Assembly: GCA_902774995.1 (NCBI GenBank) | Contig: CACYKR010000008.1 | Coordinates: forward strand, 1 to 39,690 | Length of the DNA stretch: 39,690 nucleotides | Direction: 5' to 3' | Origin: an uncultured Bacteroidales bacterium | GTDB lineage: Bacteria; Bacteroidota; Bacteroidia; Bacteroidales; Paludibacteraceae | Shown: positions 8,616 through 17,800 of the stretch, one piece after another | Layout of the letters: each line of letters opens with the position of its first letter | Numbering within the stretch: position 1 is the first letter of the stretch | Notes under the pieces: generated by a model | Seen by the model: only the letters and a program-made list of their open reading frames with translations | What the model was told of the DNA's origin: nothing | Databases searched by the model: none | Made by a program: the position numbers and the translations under genes

Positions 8616-10357
8616 TATTTCAGATAGTTGTCCTTGAGCGAGCACGTTCTGTTGAGTACCAGTTTCTCGGCGGTAGTGTCGGGATCGACTACGAAATACC
8701 CCTGTTTGAGCAACTGGTAGTGATTCTCCTGCTCAATGCCGTCCACCAGCACCGGCTCGTGCAGCTCGCTGCGCAGACTGCCTTCCACCTTCGCCGTCAC
8801 TACCTTGAGGCTCTCGGGGTTCAGCAGCTCACGGAAATCACCTTCCTCGGCGGAGGGGTTCTCAACGGCGAAGAGCCGGTCGTAGAGCCTTACCTCGGCG
8901 TACAGAGCGCTGTGGCACTCCACCCAGTTGATAGTTGCCTTCGTCTTGCGGTTGCCGCCTTCGGTGCCCGACTTGGAGTCAGGGTCGTAGGTCGCATATA
9001 CGTTGGTGATATTGCCGTTCTCGTCTTTCTCGCACCCCGTAGCCTGGATGATATACGACGCTTTGAGACGTACCTCGCGGCCGCCCGGACTGAGACGGTA
9101 GAACTTGTTGTCGGCCTCCTCCAGGAAGTCGCCGCGCTCGATCCACAGCTCCTTGCCGAACTGCATCTCACGCGTACCTAACTCGGGATGACCGTCGATG
9201 TTCTCGGCTACCAGAATTTCCGGTTTCTCCGGATTTTCCGGATAGTTGGTAATCACCAGCTTCACGGGGTCGAAGATGGCGCACACACGCGGGGCGGTCT
9301 CTTTGAGGTCCTCGCGGATGGTGTGCTCCAGCAGGCCCTGGTCAATCATGCCCTCCACCTTGGTATAACCTATCTTGTCCATGAACGTACGGATAGCGCT
9401 CGGCGTGTAGCCGCGGCGGCGCAGACCGCACACGGTCGGCATACGCGGGTCGTCCCAGCCGGCTACCAGGCCTTCTTTAACCAGCTGCAGCATCTTACGC
9501 TTGGACATGACGGTATAGGTGATATTCAACCGGTTGAACTCACGCTGCTTCGGGCGGTAGTCCGGGCCGTAAGGCGAGAGCCCTGCGAAATTGGCACCGG
9601 TGATCTGATCCAGGAAATAGTCGTACAGCGGCCTGTGTACCTCGAACTCCAGCGTACAGATAGAGTGGGTCACGCCCTCGAAATAGTCGCTCTGTCCGTG
9701 CGCGAAGTCGTACATCGGATAGACGTTCCAGCGGCGGCCCGTACGGTGGTGCGGATGGGAAGTGATAATACGGTACATGATCGGGTCGCGGAAGTGCATG
9801 TTCGGATTGGCCATGTCGATCTTCGCACGCAGCACCATCTTGCCTTCCTCTATCTCGCCGCGCTGCATGGCTTCGAACAGACGGAGGTTCTCCTCTATCG
9901 GCCTGTCGCGGTAAGGCGATGCCACACCCGGTTCGGTAGGCGTACCTTTCTGCTCGGCTATCTGCTCGGCGGTCTGTTCATCGACGTAGGCCTTGCCCTC
10001 TTTGATGAAGCGGATAGCCAGGTCGTAGAGCTGCTCGAAATAGTCGGAGGCATAGAAGATCTGTCCCCATTTGAATCCCAACCAGCGGATGTCGCGTTCG
10101 ATGGTCTCAACATACTCGGTATCCTCCTTGGCGGGGTTGGTGTCGTCGAAACGCAGGTTGCACACGCCGTGGTATTTCTCGGCAATGCCGAAATCCATAC
10201 AGATGGCTTTCACATGACCGATATGCAGGTAGCCGTTCGGCTCCGGCGGAAAACGGGTCTGGATACGTCCGTTATTGACTCCCTCGGCGAGGTCTTTCTC
10301 TACGATCTGCTCAATAAAATTGAGGCTTTTCTCTTCTGTCTGCTTCTCGTTTTCCAT
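8615..10357 (-). CDS. glnS: glutaminyl-tRNA synthetase
   Basis: GlnRS charges tRNA-Gln with glutamine. The 580-residue class I synthetase shows PPEPNGYLHIGHVKAICMDF (HIGH motif), RFDDTNPAKE, ATP-site residues near YPMYDFAHGQSD, and the KMSKS-equivalent VMSKRKMLQLV. The C-terminal anticodon-binding beta barrels follow (RGDFLEEADNKFYRLSPG region). The length fits the family. It lies 3 bp downstream of lpxA and is coupled to the next gene by TAATG, so it belongs to the lpx operon. Confidence 0.97.
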   Translation of the reverse strand: MENEKQTEEKSLNFIEQIVEKDLAEGVNNGRIQTRFPPEPNGYLHIGHVKAICMDFGIAEKYHGVCNLRFDDTNPAKEDTEYVETIERDIRWLGFKWGQIFYASDYFEQLYDLAIRFIKEGKAYVDEQTAEQIAEQKGTPTEPGVASPYRDRPIEENLRLFEAMQRGEIEEGKMVLRAKIDMANPNMHFRDPIMYRIITSHPHHRTGRRWNVYPMYDFAHGQSDYFEGVTHSICTLEFEVHRPLYDYFLDQITGANFAGLSPYGPDYRPKQREFNRLNITYTVMSKRKMLQLVKEGLVAGWDDPRMPTVCGLRRRGYTPSAIRTFMDKIGYTKVEGMIDQGLLEHTIREDLKETAPRVCAIFDPVKLVITNYPENPEKPEILVAENIDGHPELGTREMQFGKELWIERGDFLEEADNKFYRLSPGGREVRLKASYIIQATGCEKDENGNITNVYATYDPDSKSGTEGGNRKTKATINWVECHSALYAEVRLYDRLFAVENPSAEEGDFRELLNPESLKVVTAKVEGSLRSELHEPVLVDGIEQENHYQLLKQGYFVVDPDTTAEKLVLNRTCSLKDNYLK

Positions 10358-10360
10358 AAC

Positions 10361-11131
10361 TTATGCTTTGATGATTCCTCTCGTGGAGGCTTTTACGAAA
10401 TTGATTATTGTGTCGCGCTCTGCGCTCTCCGGCATCTCCGCTTCTATCTTCGCTACCGCCTGCGTGGTGTTCATGCCGCCTTGGAAAATCATACGATAGA
10501 CCTCCTGGATGGTATGGATCTGCTCGGGGGTGAAACCGCGCCGGTTGAGTCCCACGGAGTTCACGCCGCAGTACGCAATCGGCTCGCGGGCCGCGATGAC
10601 GTAAGGAGGTACGTCTTTGTTGATACGCGAACCGCCCTGTACCATCACGTGGCTGCCGATATGGCTGAACTGGTGTACCAGCGTGCCGCCGCCGATGATG
10701 GCGAAATCGTCCACCTCCACTTCTCCTGCGAGCTGCGTGGTGTTGGACATGATGATGTGGTTATGCAGGACACAGTCATGCGCCACGTGGCAGTAAGCCA
10801 TGATGAGGTTGTTGTTGCCGATGACGGTCTGTCCCTTGCTGAACGTACCGCGGTGAACGGTCACGAACTCACGCAGGACGTTGTTGTCGCCGATGAGGGT
10901 CCAGGTCACCTCGCCGTGGAACTTCAGATCCTGCGGTACGGCACCGATGACCGCAGAAGGGAACACATGGCAGTTCTTGCCTAACTTGGTATATTGACAG
11001 ATGGTTGCGCTGGCGTCGATGACGCAGCCGTCGCCTATCTCTACGTCACGGTCGATGGTCACAAACGGACCTATCTCTACTCCCTCGCCGATCTTGGCGT
11101 CCGGATGAATGCTTGCTAATGGACTAATCAT
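10361..11131 (-). CDS. lpxA: UDP-N-acetylglucosamine O-acyltransferase
   Basis: LpxA catalyses the first step of lipid A synthesis, acylation of UDP-GlcNAc from an acyl-ACP, in the cytoplasm. The 256-residue protein is built of hexapeptide repeats (left-handed beta helix, about residues 1-180) and carries NLIMAYCHVAHDCVLHNHII, which includes the catalytic His. A helical C-terminal acyl-ACP-binding part includes IAYCGVNSVGLNRRGFT. It is the third lpx gene in the order lpxD-lpxC-lpxA. A 42-bp junction of TGATTGATG-like oligomers separates it from lpxC. Confidence 0.97.
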   Translation of the reverse strand: MISPLASIHPDAKIGEGVEIGPFVTIDRDVEIGDGCVIDASATICQYTKLGKNCHVFPSAVIGAVPQDLKFHGEVTWTLIGDNNVLREFVTVHRGTFSKGQTVIGNNNLIMAYCHVAHDCVLHNHIIMSNTTQLAGEVEVDDFAIIGGGTLVHQFSHIGSHVMVQGGSRINKDVPPYVIAAREPIAYCGVNSVGLNRRGFTPEQIHTIQEVYRMIFQGGMNTTQAVAKIEAEMPESAERDTIINFVKASTRGIIKA

Positions 11132-11173
11132 TGATGATGAATGATTTATGATTGATGGTTGATTATGGATGAT

Positions 11174-12079
11174 TTATTCTTCTGCTACTATCTGGTTCCT
11201 GAGACGGCGGACACACTGGGTGTTGAAGGTGTGACCGGGTTTGTAAGCGATGATACGCCCTTGCAGACGCAGTCCGAGTAACGACAGGTCTCCTATCACA
11301 TCCAGCAGCTTGTGACGCGCCGGCTCGTTCTGGTAGTTCAGCGGGGAGAGGTACCCTAACTTGGTGGCATCCAGATGCGGCTGACCCATCTTGTCGCAGA
11401 AATAATCCATTCCTTCCTGGCTCATCTCCGTCTCGTAAATGACGAGGGCGTTCTGCAGGTCGCCGCCTTTGATGAGTCCCACGCGCAACAACGGCTCTAT
11501 CTCGCGTACGAAACAGAAGGTACGCGCCGAGGCTACCTCACGCGGATAATCCGCCAGGTTGGTCAGCTTGGCGTGCTGCTCGCGGAGCAGCATGGAGCGG
11601 AAGGCTATAGTGACGTCCACCTCGTAATGGTCACAGGGCTCCAGACGAAGTACATTGCCGTGCTCGGAGATATATTCGATCGGTTCGGTCACCACAAACA
11701 CGTGCTGCTCCGCCTCCTGTTCCTCCAGTCCTACGCGTTGTATCTCTTTGACGAACATACGCGCACTGCCATCCAGAATAGGCATCTCCGGCGCATTGAC
11801 ATCAATGATGCAGTTATCCACACCCATGGCGTACAGCGCACTCAGCGCGTGCTCCACCGTAGAGATCTTCCATTTTCCCCGCTCCAGCACCGTGCCTCGC
11901 TCCGTGCCGGACACATAGTCTGCCAGCGCCTGGTGGCAGGGCTTGCCCGGCAGATCAACGCGGCGAAGACAGATACCCGTATTAACAGGAGCGGGATGGA
12001 ACGTGGCGGTGATCTGAAGACCTGTATGCAGACCTACCGATTGTAATGTAAACTCGGATTTAATCGTTTTTTGTTTCAT
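11174..12079 (-). CDS. lpxC: UDP-3-O-acyl-N-acetylglucosamine deacetylase, not fused to FabZ
   Basis: LpxC is the zinc-dependent, committed step of lipid A synthesis. The 301-residue protein has the motif TVEHALSALYAMGVDNC (catalytic Glu and first zinc His), RHKLLDVIGDLSLLG (second zinc His and Asp) and YKPGHTFNTQ (catalytic His near the C terminus). In Bacteroides and many relatives LpxC is fused to a C-terminal FabZ dehydratase, giving about 460 residues. Here the reading frame stops just after the LpxC domain, and no FabZ-like sequence lies in the 42 bp before lpxA. It is 15 bp downstream of lpxD. All active-site motifs are intact. Confidence 0.97.
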   Translation of the reverse strand: MKQKTIKSEFTLQSVGLHTGLQITATFHPAPVNTGICLRRVDLPGKPCHQALADYVSGTERGTVLERGKWKISTVEHALSALYAMGVDNCIIDVNAPEMPILDGSARMFVKEIQRVGLEEQEAEQHVFVVTEPIEYISEHGNVLRLEPCDHYEVDVTIAFRSMLLREQHAKLTNLADYPREVASARTFCFVREIEPLLRVGLIKGGDLQNALVIYETEMSQEGMDYFCDKMGQPHLDATKLGYLSPLNYQNEPARHKLLDVIGDLSLLGLRLQGRIIAYKPGHTFNTQCVRRLRNQIVAEE

Positions 12080-12094
12080 GATATAAGTTATTCG

Positions 12095-13150
12095 TTATTT
12101 CTTCTCTACCGCCTGCAGTCTCTTGAGAATGTCCGGCAGTTGCTTGAATCCTACTGACGACCGCCGCCAGTTGCCCGCTTCAATAGCGGGCGTACCCTGG
12201 TACATACCGGGTTTGCGTACCGAACCTGCCACGCCGGCTTGTGCGCCGAAGATGCAGTTGTCTGCTATCTCGATATGCCCCGCTACGCCTACTTGGCCGG
12301 TCAGGATACAGTGCTTGCCGACCTTGCTGCTGCCGGCTATGCCTACCTGCGCACAGAGGAACGTGCTCTCGCCTACTTCTACGTTGTGGGCTATCTGCAC
12401 CAGGTTGTCTATCTTCACGTTCCTGTGTACCACGGTCGAACCCATCATCGCGCGGTCCACACAGCTGTTGGCGCCTATCTCCACGTCGTCCTCGATGACC
12501 GCATTGCCTATCTGCGGGATCTTTTGGTTCACGCCCTGTGCGTCCGGCTCGAAACCGAAACCGTCGGCGCCTATCACCACGCCGCTGTGCAGGATACAGC
12601 CTTTGCCTATCCGGCAGTTGGCATAGACCTTCACGCCCGAATAGAGGATCGTACCGTCGCCTATCGTCACATTGTCCCCTACATACGCCTGCGGATAAAT
12701 CTGCACGCCGGCGCCTAACTTCACGTTCTTGCCGATATACGCAAACGCGCCTATATACGCATCTTCGGGCACCTCTACACCCTCGCTCACATACGACGGC
12801 TGCTCTATCCCTTTCTTGGCGGGGTACATCACTTCCGACACCATCTTCAATAACTGTCCCATGGCGCCTCGGGCATTCTCCACCAGAATAAAAGCTCTGT
12901 CCTTAAAGTCCTTAAAGTCCCTAAGGTCCTTGGAGCCCTTAGTCTCTGTAAGTCCCTTGGTAACCAGTACCACGCCTGCTTTCGTCGTTTCCAGACAGGG
13001 GAGGTATTTCTCGTCCGTGACAAAGGACAGATGACAAGCCTGCGCTTGTTCTATCGGTGCAACGTCACTCACTTGGGCATTGGCGTTGCCGTATAACTCG
13101 CCGCCTAAGACGGCCGCTATCTGTTGTGCACTAAATTCCATGATTCTCAA
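12095..13150 (-). CDS. lpxD: UDP-3-O-acylglucosamine N-acyltransferase with a repeat-encoded insertion
   Basis: LpxD adds the second acyl chain in lipid A synthesis. The 351-residue protein has an N-terminal uridine-binding domain (about 1-110), a long run of hexapeptide repeats (about 115-310) and the catalytic His in NLVQIAHNVEVGEST. The N-terminal domain contains the odd, repetitive segment KGSKDLRDFKDFKD at about residues 70-84. It is encoded by tandem 9-bp AAGGACTTT units (12896-12962) and looks like an in-frame insertion before the conserved AFILVENARGAM. It follows the HD-hydrolase gene by 31 bp of TCAAATGTC oligomers. The catalytic part is intact. Confidence 0.96.
   Translation of the reverse strand: MRIMEFSAQQIAAVLGGELYGNANAQVSDVAPIEQAQACHLSFVTDEKYLPCLETTKAGVVLVTKGLTETKGSKDLRDFKDFKDRAFILVENARGAMGQLLKMVSEVMYPAKKGIEQPSYVSEGVEVPEDAYIGAFAYIGKNVKLGAGVQIYPQAYVGDNVTIGDGTILYSGVKVYANCRIGKGCILHSGVVIGADGFGFEPDAQGVNQKIPQIGNAVIEDDVEIGANSCVDRAMMGSTVVHRNVKIDNLVQIAHNVEVGESTFLCAQVGIAGSSKVGKHCILTGQVGVAGHIEIADNCIFGAQAGVAGSVRKPGMYQGTPAIEAGNWRRSSVGFKQLPDILKRLQAVEKK
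12896..12962. repeat. 9-bp tandem repeat array inside lpxD
   Basis: On the coding strand the core reads AAGGACTTTAAGGAC, preceded by degenerate units such as GGACCTTAGG and GGGACTTACAG. It is translated as a KDF/KDL repeat inside the N-terminal domain of LpxD and keeps the frame. Confidence 0.8.
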
Positions 13151-13181
13151 ATGTCAAATCTCAAATCTCAAATGTCAAATC

Positions 13182-14468
13182 TCAAATACGATATTTGAAT
13201 AAATACCGTTTAATCGGTTTCCTTGTCAGCGCCGCCAGGTCGAGTATCTCGCTTGCCTCGGCGATGTCGCGTACCGTCCCGTCCGAATAGAGTATATCAA
13301 TCGTATCGGCTTTCTCCGAATAGGTGTTGCTCGTGGACACATGCTCGCTCCAGCAGTAGGCCGCTTCTTCCTCCGTGATACCTAATGCACCGGCATACTC
13401 GCTGTTCAGCGCTTTCTGCTGAGCCTCCGTCAGAGGTGCCTCTATCAGTTCTCCGCGGAAGAGCTGCCTGTCCACAAACGAACGGCTCAGGACACTCAGA
13501 ACCCTGTCGCCGCTGCCTATCCATGCCTTGATGGCACTCAGCACATCCGTGTCATCCAGCAGGGCGTATTGCTCCAATGCCTCGCTATATACGCCGAAAT
13601 CGGCAAAGGAGACCTGATTATACAGAAAATAACGCAACGCCGGCGAGCAGAACAGCTCCTTCGTACGTAGTACATCGCCCTTTCGTACGTCTCTTGCCAG
13701 CTCCTTGGCGCGGCTCAGAATCTTGATCAGCTGCTGCTCCGCCGCCACGGAGGTCTTATGCAGATAGACCTGCCAGTACATCAACCGCCGTGCTACCAGA
13801 AATTTCTCCACACTGTAGATACCCTTCACCTGCACCACCAGCCTGTCGTCACGCACATCCAGCATCTTCAACAACCTCTCGCTGGCCACGCGGCCCTCCT
13901 GCACGCCCGTGAAAAACGAGTCGCGGCACAGGTAATCCATCCGGTCCACATCCAGTTGTGAACTGATCAGCTGGTGCAGGAAATGTTTCGGATACTCGTT
14001 CTTGAAGATAGCAATCGCCATATCCAGCGGCTTTGCCTCCCTTGTACATGGTACATTGTCCCTTTGTACATTAGATAGGTCCTCGTTGATCCGCTCCATC
14101 ATCAGAAGCGATATATCCTCATGCGTCACGCCGTCCACGAGTGTGTGCTCCAACACATGGGAGAACGGACCGTGCCCTATATCATGCAGCAGGATTGCTA
14201 TCTCCGCAGCCGTGGCCTCTTCGTCCGTGATCACGACTCCCTTGCTGCGCAAGGCGGCTATGGCTTCCTGCATCAGGTGCATCGCACCTATCGAATGACA
14301 GAAGCGACTGTGTTGGGCACCGGGGTACACCAGATACGACAACCCCAACTGGCGGATACGGTTCAAGCGCTGCACATAGGGGTGCTGCAGAACGTCATAC
14401 ACCAACTCGTTCGGTATGGTCAGAAATCCGAACACCGGATCATTGATTATCTTTCGTTTGTTCGCCAA
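13182..14468 (-). CDS. HD-domain phosphohydrolase (dNTPase/SAMHD1-like family)
   Basis: A 428-residue HD-superfamily protein. The metal-binding motifs are seen as RFCHSIGAMHLM, LLHDIGHGPFSHVLEHTL and, later, LDVDRMDYLCRDSFFTG. The fold and length match the Bacteroidota proteins found upstream of lpxD. Some relatives hydrolyse dNTPs, but the substrate here is unproven. Two segments appear to be in-frame GTAC-type repeat insertions. NVQRDNVPCTRE (14041-14072) sits before LDMAIAIFKNEYP. DVRKGDVLRTK (13659-13690) sits before ELFCSPALRYFLYN. It is the first gene of the lpx operon, with a promoter at 14507-14537. Confidence 0.93.
   Translation of the reverse strand: MANKRKIINDPVFGFLTIPNELVYDVLQHPYVQRLNRIRQLGLSYLVYPGAQHSRFCHSIGAMHLMQEAIAALRSKGVVITDEEATAAEIAILLHDIGHGPFSHVLEHTLVDGVTHEDISLLMMERINEDLSNVQRDNVPCTREAKPLDMAIAIFKNEYPKHFLHQLISSQLDVDRMDYLCRDSFFTGVQEGRVASERLLKMLDVRDDRLVVQVKGIYSVEKFLVARRLMYWQVYLHKTSVAAEQQLIKILSRAKELARDVRKGDVLRTKELFCSPALRYFLYNQVSFADFGVYSEALEQYALLDDTDVLSAIKAWIGSGDRVLSVLSRSFVDRQLFRGELIEAPLTEAQQKALNSEYAGALGITEEEAAYCWSEHVSTSNTYSEKADTIDILYSDGTVRDIAEASEILDLAALTRKPIKRYLFKYRI
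13659..13690. repeat. GTAC-type interspersed element inside the HD-hydrolase gene, copy a
   Basis: CTTCGTACGTAGTACATCG followed by CCCTTTCGTACGT. On the coding strand it reads in frame as RKGDVLRTKE, the same reading frame as the copies at 14041, 20525 and 20769. Confidence 0.75.
14041..14072. repeat. GTAC-type interspersed element inside the HD-hydrolase gene, copy b
   Basis: CTTGTACATGGTACATTG followed by TCCCTTTGTACATT. The coding-strand translation is NVQRDNVPCTRE. Confidence 0.8.
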
Positions 14469-14506
14469 ATTGCTTAATGTTTGTTAACTATATATTAAAA
14501 AGCGTG

Positions 14507-14537
14507 CAAAGATACAACAAAAATTTCACATATGCAA
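14507..14537 (-). promoter_or_regulatory. Bacteroidota-type promoter of the HD-lpx operon
   Basis: On the minus strand TTGCATATGTGAAA starts at 14537 and TATCTTTG lies at 14514-14507, 23 bases from TTG to TA. It is 39 bp upstream of the HD-hydrolase start. Confidence 0.8.
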
Positions 14538-14601
14538 GCGTTTGGGCATTTTTTTAACAAATCGACCGAATTAATACTGTCAATTATCAGTTGTCAATTG
14601 G

Positions 14602-14627
14602 AAAAATCGTCCTTCGGGGCGATTTTT
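14602..14627. terminator. strong hairpin with a TTCG loop between divergent promoters
   Basis: AAAAATCGTCC-TTCG-GGGCGATTTTT forms an 11-bp stem with a stable UUCG tetraloop and flanking A and T runs, so it looks like a bidirectional intrinsic terminator. No gene obviously ends here: the HD operon leaves leftwards and the tRNA leaves rightwards. It is preceded by CAATTATCAGTTGTCAATTG oligomers. Confidence 0.6.
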
Positions 14628-14637
14628 CTGTTTTTTA

Positions 14638-14669
14638 TTTGCATATGTCAAAAAAAAGCAGTACCTTTG
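14638..14669 (+). promoter_or_regulatory. Bacteroidota-type promoter of tRNA-Leu
   Basis: TTTGCATATGTCA (from 14638), an A-rich spacer and TACCTTTG (14662-14669). The -7 box ends 10 bases before the mature tRNA 5' end. Confidence 0.85.
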
Positions 14670-14679
14670 CACCCGATTT

Positions 14680-14768
14680 GCCGCGATGTTGGAATAGGTA
14701 GACAAGAAAGACTTAAAATCTTTTGCCCAGTGATGGGCGTGCCGGTTCGACCCCGGCTCGCGGTACCA
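14680..14768 (+). tRNA. tRNA-Leu(UAA)
   Basis: The acceptor stem GCCGCGA (14680-14686) pairs with TCGCGGT (14758-14764), with a terminal G-U pair. The anticodon arm AAAGA-CTTAAAA-TCTTT gives anticodon TAA. A long variable arm (TGCCCAGTGATGGGCG) is the class II tRNA feature of leucine. The T arm GCCGG-TTCGACC-CCGGC follows, then discriminator A and an encoded CCA (14766-14768). The D arm contains TAGGTAGACAA. Confidence 0.97.
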
Positions 14769-14794
14769 AAATTATGAAAAAAATGGCGTACGGC

Positions 14795-14825
14795 TTGTGT
14801 ATGTCATTTTTTTTTTGTACCTTTG
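14795..14825 (+). promoter_or_regulatory. Bacteroidota-type promoter of the T9SS-cargo/OmpA unit
   Basis: TTGTGTATGTCA (from 14795), a ten-T run and TACCTTTG (14818-14825), with 23 bases from TTG to TA. It leaves a leader of about 35 bases before the ATG at 14867. Confidence 0.8.
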
Positions 14826-14866
14826 CGGCGTTTTTGAAGAACACCATATAATAAAATCTCTACTGT

Positions 14867-17800
14867 ATGAAAAAACTATTCCCTGTTTTGATGCTTTTCT
14901 GCGTGCTGCCATTGGTAGCCCAGACGACAGTGTCCACTCCGGAGGAGTTGAGGGCATTCGCCACCCAGTCCGCCACGAGTGATTTCGAGGGTCAGACGAT
15001 TGACCTGACGGCAGACATTGATTTGGCGGGAGTGACGTGGACACCTATCGGCACTGCCGACAAGCCGTTCAAAGGAACCTTCCGAGGAAACGGACACGTA
15101 ATCAAAGGACTGCACGATTTCAGCACGCTGGACGGCGTAGGCCTCTTCGGCCATGTAGCCAAGGGGGCTACCATTGAGAAATTAGGTATCTGCAACAGCA
15201 CCATTGTTGCCAAGCCGAAACGCAAGATCGGTGCCATCGCCGGCGTCTGCGCCGGTCGTATCGACCAGTGCTGGAGCTCGGCTCACATCGCCGCAGCCGG
15301 CAACACGGTAGGCGGTCTGGTAGGTGAGCTGACGGAGGACGGAGAGCTGACCGATTGCTACCACTCGGGACTGATCCGCAACACGGGCAACGTGGTCGGA
15401 GGTCTGGTAGGAGCCAACTACGGTACGCTCACCCGCACCTATAACACCGGTTATGCGGAGAACGGAAAAGCACTCGTCGGAGAAGACCATAACGGTACGT
15501 ACAACGAATGCTATTACGACCGCAAACTCTACTATCTCCAGTCCGGAGTAGCGGAGGAGAACGTAACTGTCGGCGTGGACGTGACGGAGACTATGTTCTC
15601 CCTGTTCAAGGGTCTGGCGGCATGGTCGAACGCCTCCGACCGCTATCCTACACTGAGCGCATTCGGCGCTACCGACGCCGCTCTGCTCTCGGCTGCACCG
15701 CTCTACATCGACACGCTGAGCGTGAACCCCGTCAACCATGCCGACATGCTGACGGAGGATTTCACCGTCTCCACCGCCAACGGCGTCAGCTGGGCATGCC
15801 ACTACCAACAACACGAGCAATGGATCCAAATCACCGGCAGCAAAGTCAAGGTGGTCCGTCCCTGTACCGAGACGGAAGTGCTGGCGGTTGCCTCTATAGG
15901 CGAAGAGAAACGAGTGGTATATCTCCATCCGCTCCGTCTGGAGGATTTTGAGTCCGGACTGTTTAACGGTCTTGCTCCGACCGCTACGTTCTGTCAGGAC
16001 GAAGAGGACGAGCCCCTCTACGCCTATGTCCGCACGCTGGCGGCTAAAAACGGATGGAAAGAGGGCGACTATTACTACTGCGTCGTCCGCGGCCGTATCA
16101 ACGGCACCGACACCGTGTTCAGCGGCTTGGCAAAAGACACGCTGTTTGAGGGCAACCAGACAGCCTATGCCGCTTGGCATAACAGCTACCTGATAGACAC
16201 CTCCGAACCCGGTCTGTTCGTCCTCCGCCGCTTTGCGCATGACGAGGGGTGTGTACCCGACTGGCTGCGTTCGAGAGGAGAGTTTGTCTATCGTGTATTC
16301 CCTGCCTTTGACCCGGGAGAGATCAGCGACGGCAGAGACACGGTCTATCTCAACCCGAATCCCTATCCCACAACCGTCACAAGCCTCTCCCCGGCTACCG
16401 GTGGAGGCGGAGCCATCACTTATGAATGGAAAGTGAACGGCAGTACGATAAGCGGCACCAATACGGTTTCTCTCACCTATAATATAACGCAGGCAGGCGA
16501 ATATACGTTCACGCGTACGGCGCGCGACAGCGCAGGCTGCTGCAGCGACAAGACCCAGGCCGTAGGCGCCTTCACGCGCGTTGTATTCGACCCGTTCCTA
16601 CCGGGTGCGATTACCGAGGAAACCAGCCTCACATTCTGCACCGTTGAGGAGGCCAAAGAATATACCGTCCCGGCAACGACGGCTACCGGCGGCAGCAAAA
16701 AATATGAGTACCAATGGTACCTTGTCTCCGGCACGGACACCACGGCTATCAGCGGTGCTACGGCACAGAACCTGCCTCTCAGTCTGCTGGACATCCGGGC
16801 AGGCGAGGACTACACCGTAGTTCGCAAGGCGAAAGACGACACGCGCTTCACCACACTCACCCTGAGCGAGAACCAAACGACGGTACATGTGTTCACGCCC
16901 GTGAAAGCCGGTATAATCCAGGGAGGCACGCAGGAAAACTACTGCGCGCCGTATGACGCAAGCACTTCCACCCAAGTGGCTGTAGATGTAGAGGAGATTG
17001 ACGGAGGTGCCGCCGAAGGTGAAAACGGGAATATAGAGTACCGCTGGCTCTATATCCAAGACGGAGAGGCAGAGCCTGTGGTAATTGAAGGCAGCAACAA
17101 TGCCGAGTTGCACACCTACTTCCTCTTGTCCAAACTGAAAGGCAAGACCTATACCTATGTCCGCGAGGTGCGCTACCCCGGTTGCGAATGGGTTCGCTCA
17201 ACCGGAGAAGCCAAACGCTATTACGGTCAAGACACACGTTACGAAATAGTGAAGACCATTTGCAAAGAGCACCTGCCATACACGATGACGATGAATGACA
17301 GCACACATGTCTTCACGGCAGACGGCGACGAATGGTTGGTACTGAATAATACGAAGGGACTTTGCTCCGAGGATACACTCTTCATCATTCATACAGTTAC
17401 CATGCCGGTATTTGAAATCGACTCTGTGGCACGTGTATGCCAGGAAGAACAGATCATGACCCTGAACTTTGAGCAGAAAGCCGGTCTGTCAGACAAATAC
17501 CGTATTACCTATTCTGACCATTTGGCAAGCCTTATTGGACGCAAAACCGAGACCGGTGTTATTACGGAAGAAGGCAGAATCATCATCAGAAACATTCCTG
17601 CTATTGATAGAGATCCCGCTAACTGGTTAGAGTTGGAAATAGGATATGTAGGCGATGCCACCGATGAGTCCGATATCTGCTATAGCACACCGCACAGAAT
17701 GCGTCTGGATTTCAGTATAGGAGGTTATCTGCATACTAAATACGACCGCGTGCTCTTTGTGGACAACAACCCCGAGAACGGCATTGAGACCGGAGGAGCC

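Noticed and set aside
9188-10984. 598-codon plus-strand frame
   Set aside because: It crosses glnS and lpxA, both certain genes on the other strand, and shows no recognisable domain.
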